From assembly GCA_031267485.1 (NCBI GenBank), contig JAIRYY010000082.1, forward strand, positions 1-14,556: a stretch of 14,556 nt of DNA, given 5' to 3'. Positions within the stretch are counted from its first letter, which is position 1. Every line of letters begins with the position of its first letter. Positions 13,826-14,556 of this stretch are shown here, piece after piece. The notes beneath the pieces were generated by a model, which did not search any database, was not told where the DNA came from, and was given only the letters and a program-made list of their open reading frames with translations. The stretch is from Tannerella sp. GTDB lineage: Bacteria; Bacteroidota; Bacteroidia; Bacteroidales; Tannerellaceae. The position numbers were made by a program, and so were the translations under genes.

Positions 13826-14556
13826 ATGAGAGCAGCAATTGTTGGAGTAAGCGGCGCAGTGGGACAGGAATTTCTACGCGTGCTTGACGAGAGAAATTTT
13901 CCGGCGGACGACCTGACGCTTTTCGGTTCGTCCCGCAGTACAGGGCGCGAATACACGTTTCGCGGTAAGAAATACACAGTCAAAGAGCTGAAACACAATG
14001 ATGATTTTAAGGGTATCGACGTTGCGTTTGTTTCGGCCGGCGGCGGGACATCCAAAGATTTTGCGGAAACAGTCACCAAATACAGGGCGATAATGATCGA
14101 CAACTCAAGCGCTTTCCGCATGGACAGCGACGTTCCGCTCGTAGTGCCCGAAGTAAATGCGGAAGACGCGCTAAACCGTCCCCGGGGAATAATCGCCAAC
14201 CCAAACTGTACGACCATACAAATGGTGGTTGCCCTCCATGCAATAGAAAAAATTTCACATATCAGGAGAGTGCATGTTTCGACCTATCAGGCGTCGAGCG
14301 GCGCCGGGGCGAGCGCCATGGCCGAACTGGAAAAACAGTACGAACAGCTTATTAACGGGGAAACGCCGACCGTAGAGAAATTCTACTGGCAGCTTGCCTA
14401 CAATCTCATCCCGCAGGTCGACGTATTCACGGATAACGGATATACCAAGGAAGAGATGAAAATGTACAACGAGACCCGCAAGATCATGCATTCCGACATA
14501 GAAGTCAGCGCCACCTGCGTACGCGTTCCCGTCATGCGCGCACACAGCGAAGCCAC
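13826..14556 (+). CDS. asd: Aspartate-semialdehyde dehydrogenase, 5' part
   Basis: The first 243 residues of a protein that is normally about 335-340 residues; the window ends inside it. It starts [20 protein letters not shown] with the NADP-binding GxxGxxG at 7-13. [10 protein letters not shown] (91-100) and VPEVN (107-111) are family blocks. The active-site cysteine is Cys128 in IANPNCTT, Gln155 lies in [10 protein letters not shown], and the catalytic histidine is His240 in [11 protein letters not shown]. The enzyme reduces aspartyl phosphate to aspartate semialdehyde, the branch point to lysine/diaminopimelate, threonine and methionine. The start codon has an A-rich leader typical of the phylum. 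It is divergent from the lamin-tail gene, and its predicted 5' end overlaps that transcript. Confidence 0.97.
   Translation, partial: MRAAIVGVSGAVGQEFLRVLDERNFPADDLTLFGSSRSTGREYTFRGKKYTVKELKHNDDFKGIDVAFVSAGGGTSKDFAETVTKYRAIMIDNSSAFRMDSDVPLVVPEVNAEDALNRPRGIIANPNCTTIQMVVALHAIEKISHIRRVHVSTYQASSGAGASAMAELEKQYEQLINGETPTVEKFYWQLAYNLIPQVDVFTDNGYTKEEMKMYNETRKIMHSDIEVSATCVRVPVMRAHSEA

Overview
The window looks like chromosomal DNA of a Bacteroidales bacterium (phylum Bacteroidota). Four independent signs support this. Several genes are preceded by the Bacteroidetes-type -7 element TAnnTTTG, in some cases with a -33 TTG/TTTG 19 bases upstream. Most starts have A-rich rather than Shine-Dalgarno leaders. 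The protein set is typical of the group: an HU-related DNA-binding protein, a DUF4369/thioredoxin-like lipoprotein, a DUF2723 membrane protein, and a lamin-tail-domain surface protein with a C-terminal module of the kind seen on type IX cargo. The SIS isomerase is also of the single-domain form found in Bacteroides. I cannot name a genus. No tRNA, rRNA, insertion sequence, phage gene or CRISPR array was seen.

Layout from left to right. (1) The 3' end of an HU-related gene (2-289) is followed by a non-coding stretch holding four 23-bp imperfect tandem repeats and a 14-copy heptamer array; the array runs into the end of the next gene. (2) A leftward two-gene operon (2139 to 586) encodes a single-domain D-arabinose-5-phosphate isomerase with all four known KdsD catalytic residues, and a PfkB-family sugar kinase. 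(3) Reading right from a divergent promoter region are a thioredoxin-like lipoprotein without active-site cysteines, then greA and a HIT hydrolase. greA has its own consensus promoter, a terminator-like hairpin in its leader and an unusually strong Shine-Dalgarno. (4) A second rightward cluster holds a DUF2723 multi-membrane protein (candidate protein O-glycosyltransferase), a NodB-type deacetylase 3 bases downstream, and a threonine-aldolase-family PLP enzyme. (5) A leftward 4-kb gene encodes a secreted protein of six near-identical lamin-tail repeats plus a seventh diverged copy and a C-terminal sorting/FlgD-like module. (6) Divergent from it is asd (aspartate-semialdehyde dehydrogenase), cut by the window end; the two predicted transcripts overlap at their 5' ends.

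Most genes are housekeeping or envelope-related: Kdo precursor supply, transcription fidelity, protein or glycan modification, amino-acid metabolism and a surface repeat protein. I see no clear new multi-gene system. The most interesting points are the possible autoregulatory attenuator in the greA leader, the gradient of repeat ages in the lamin-tail protein, the heptamer array that supplies a gene's stop codon, and the redox-dead thioredoxin-like lipoprotein with a tiny overlapping upstream ORF.
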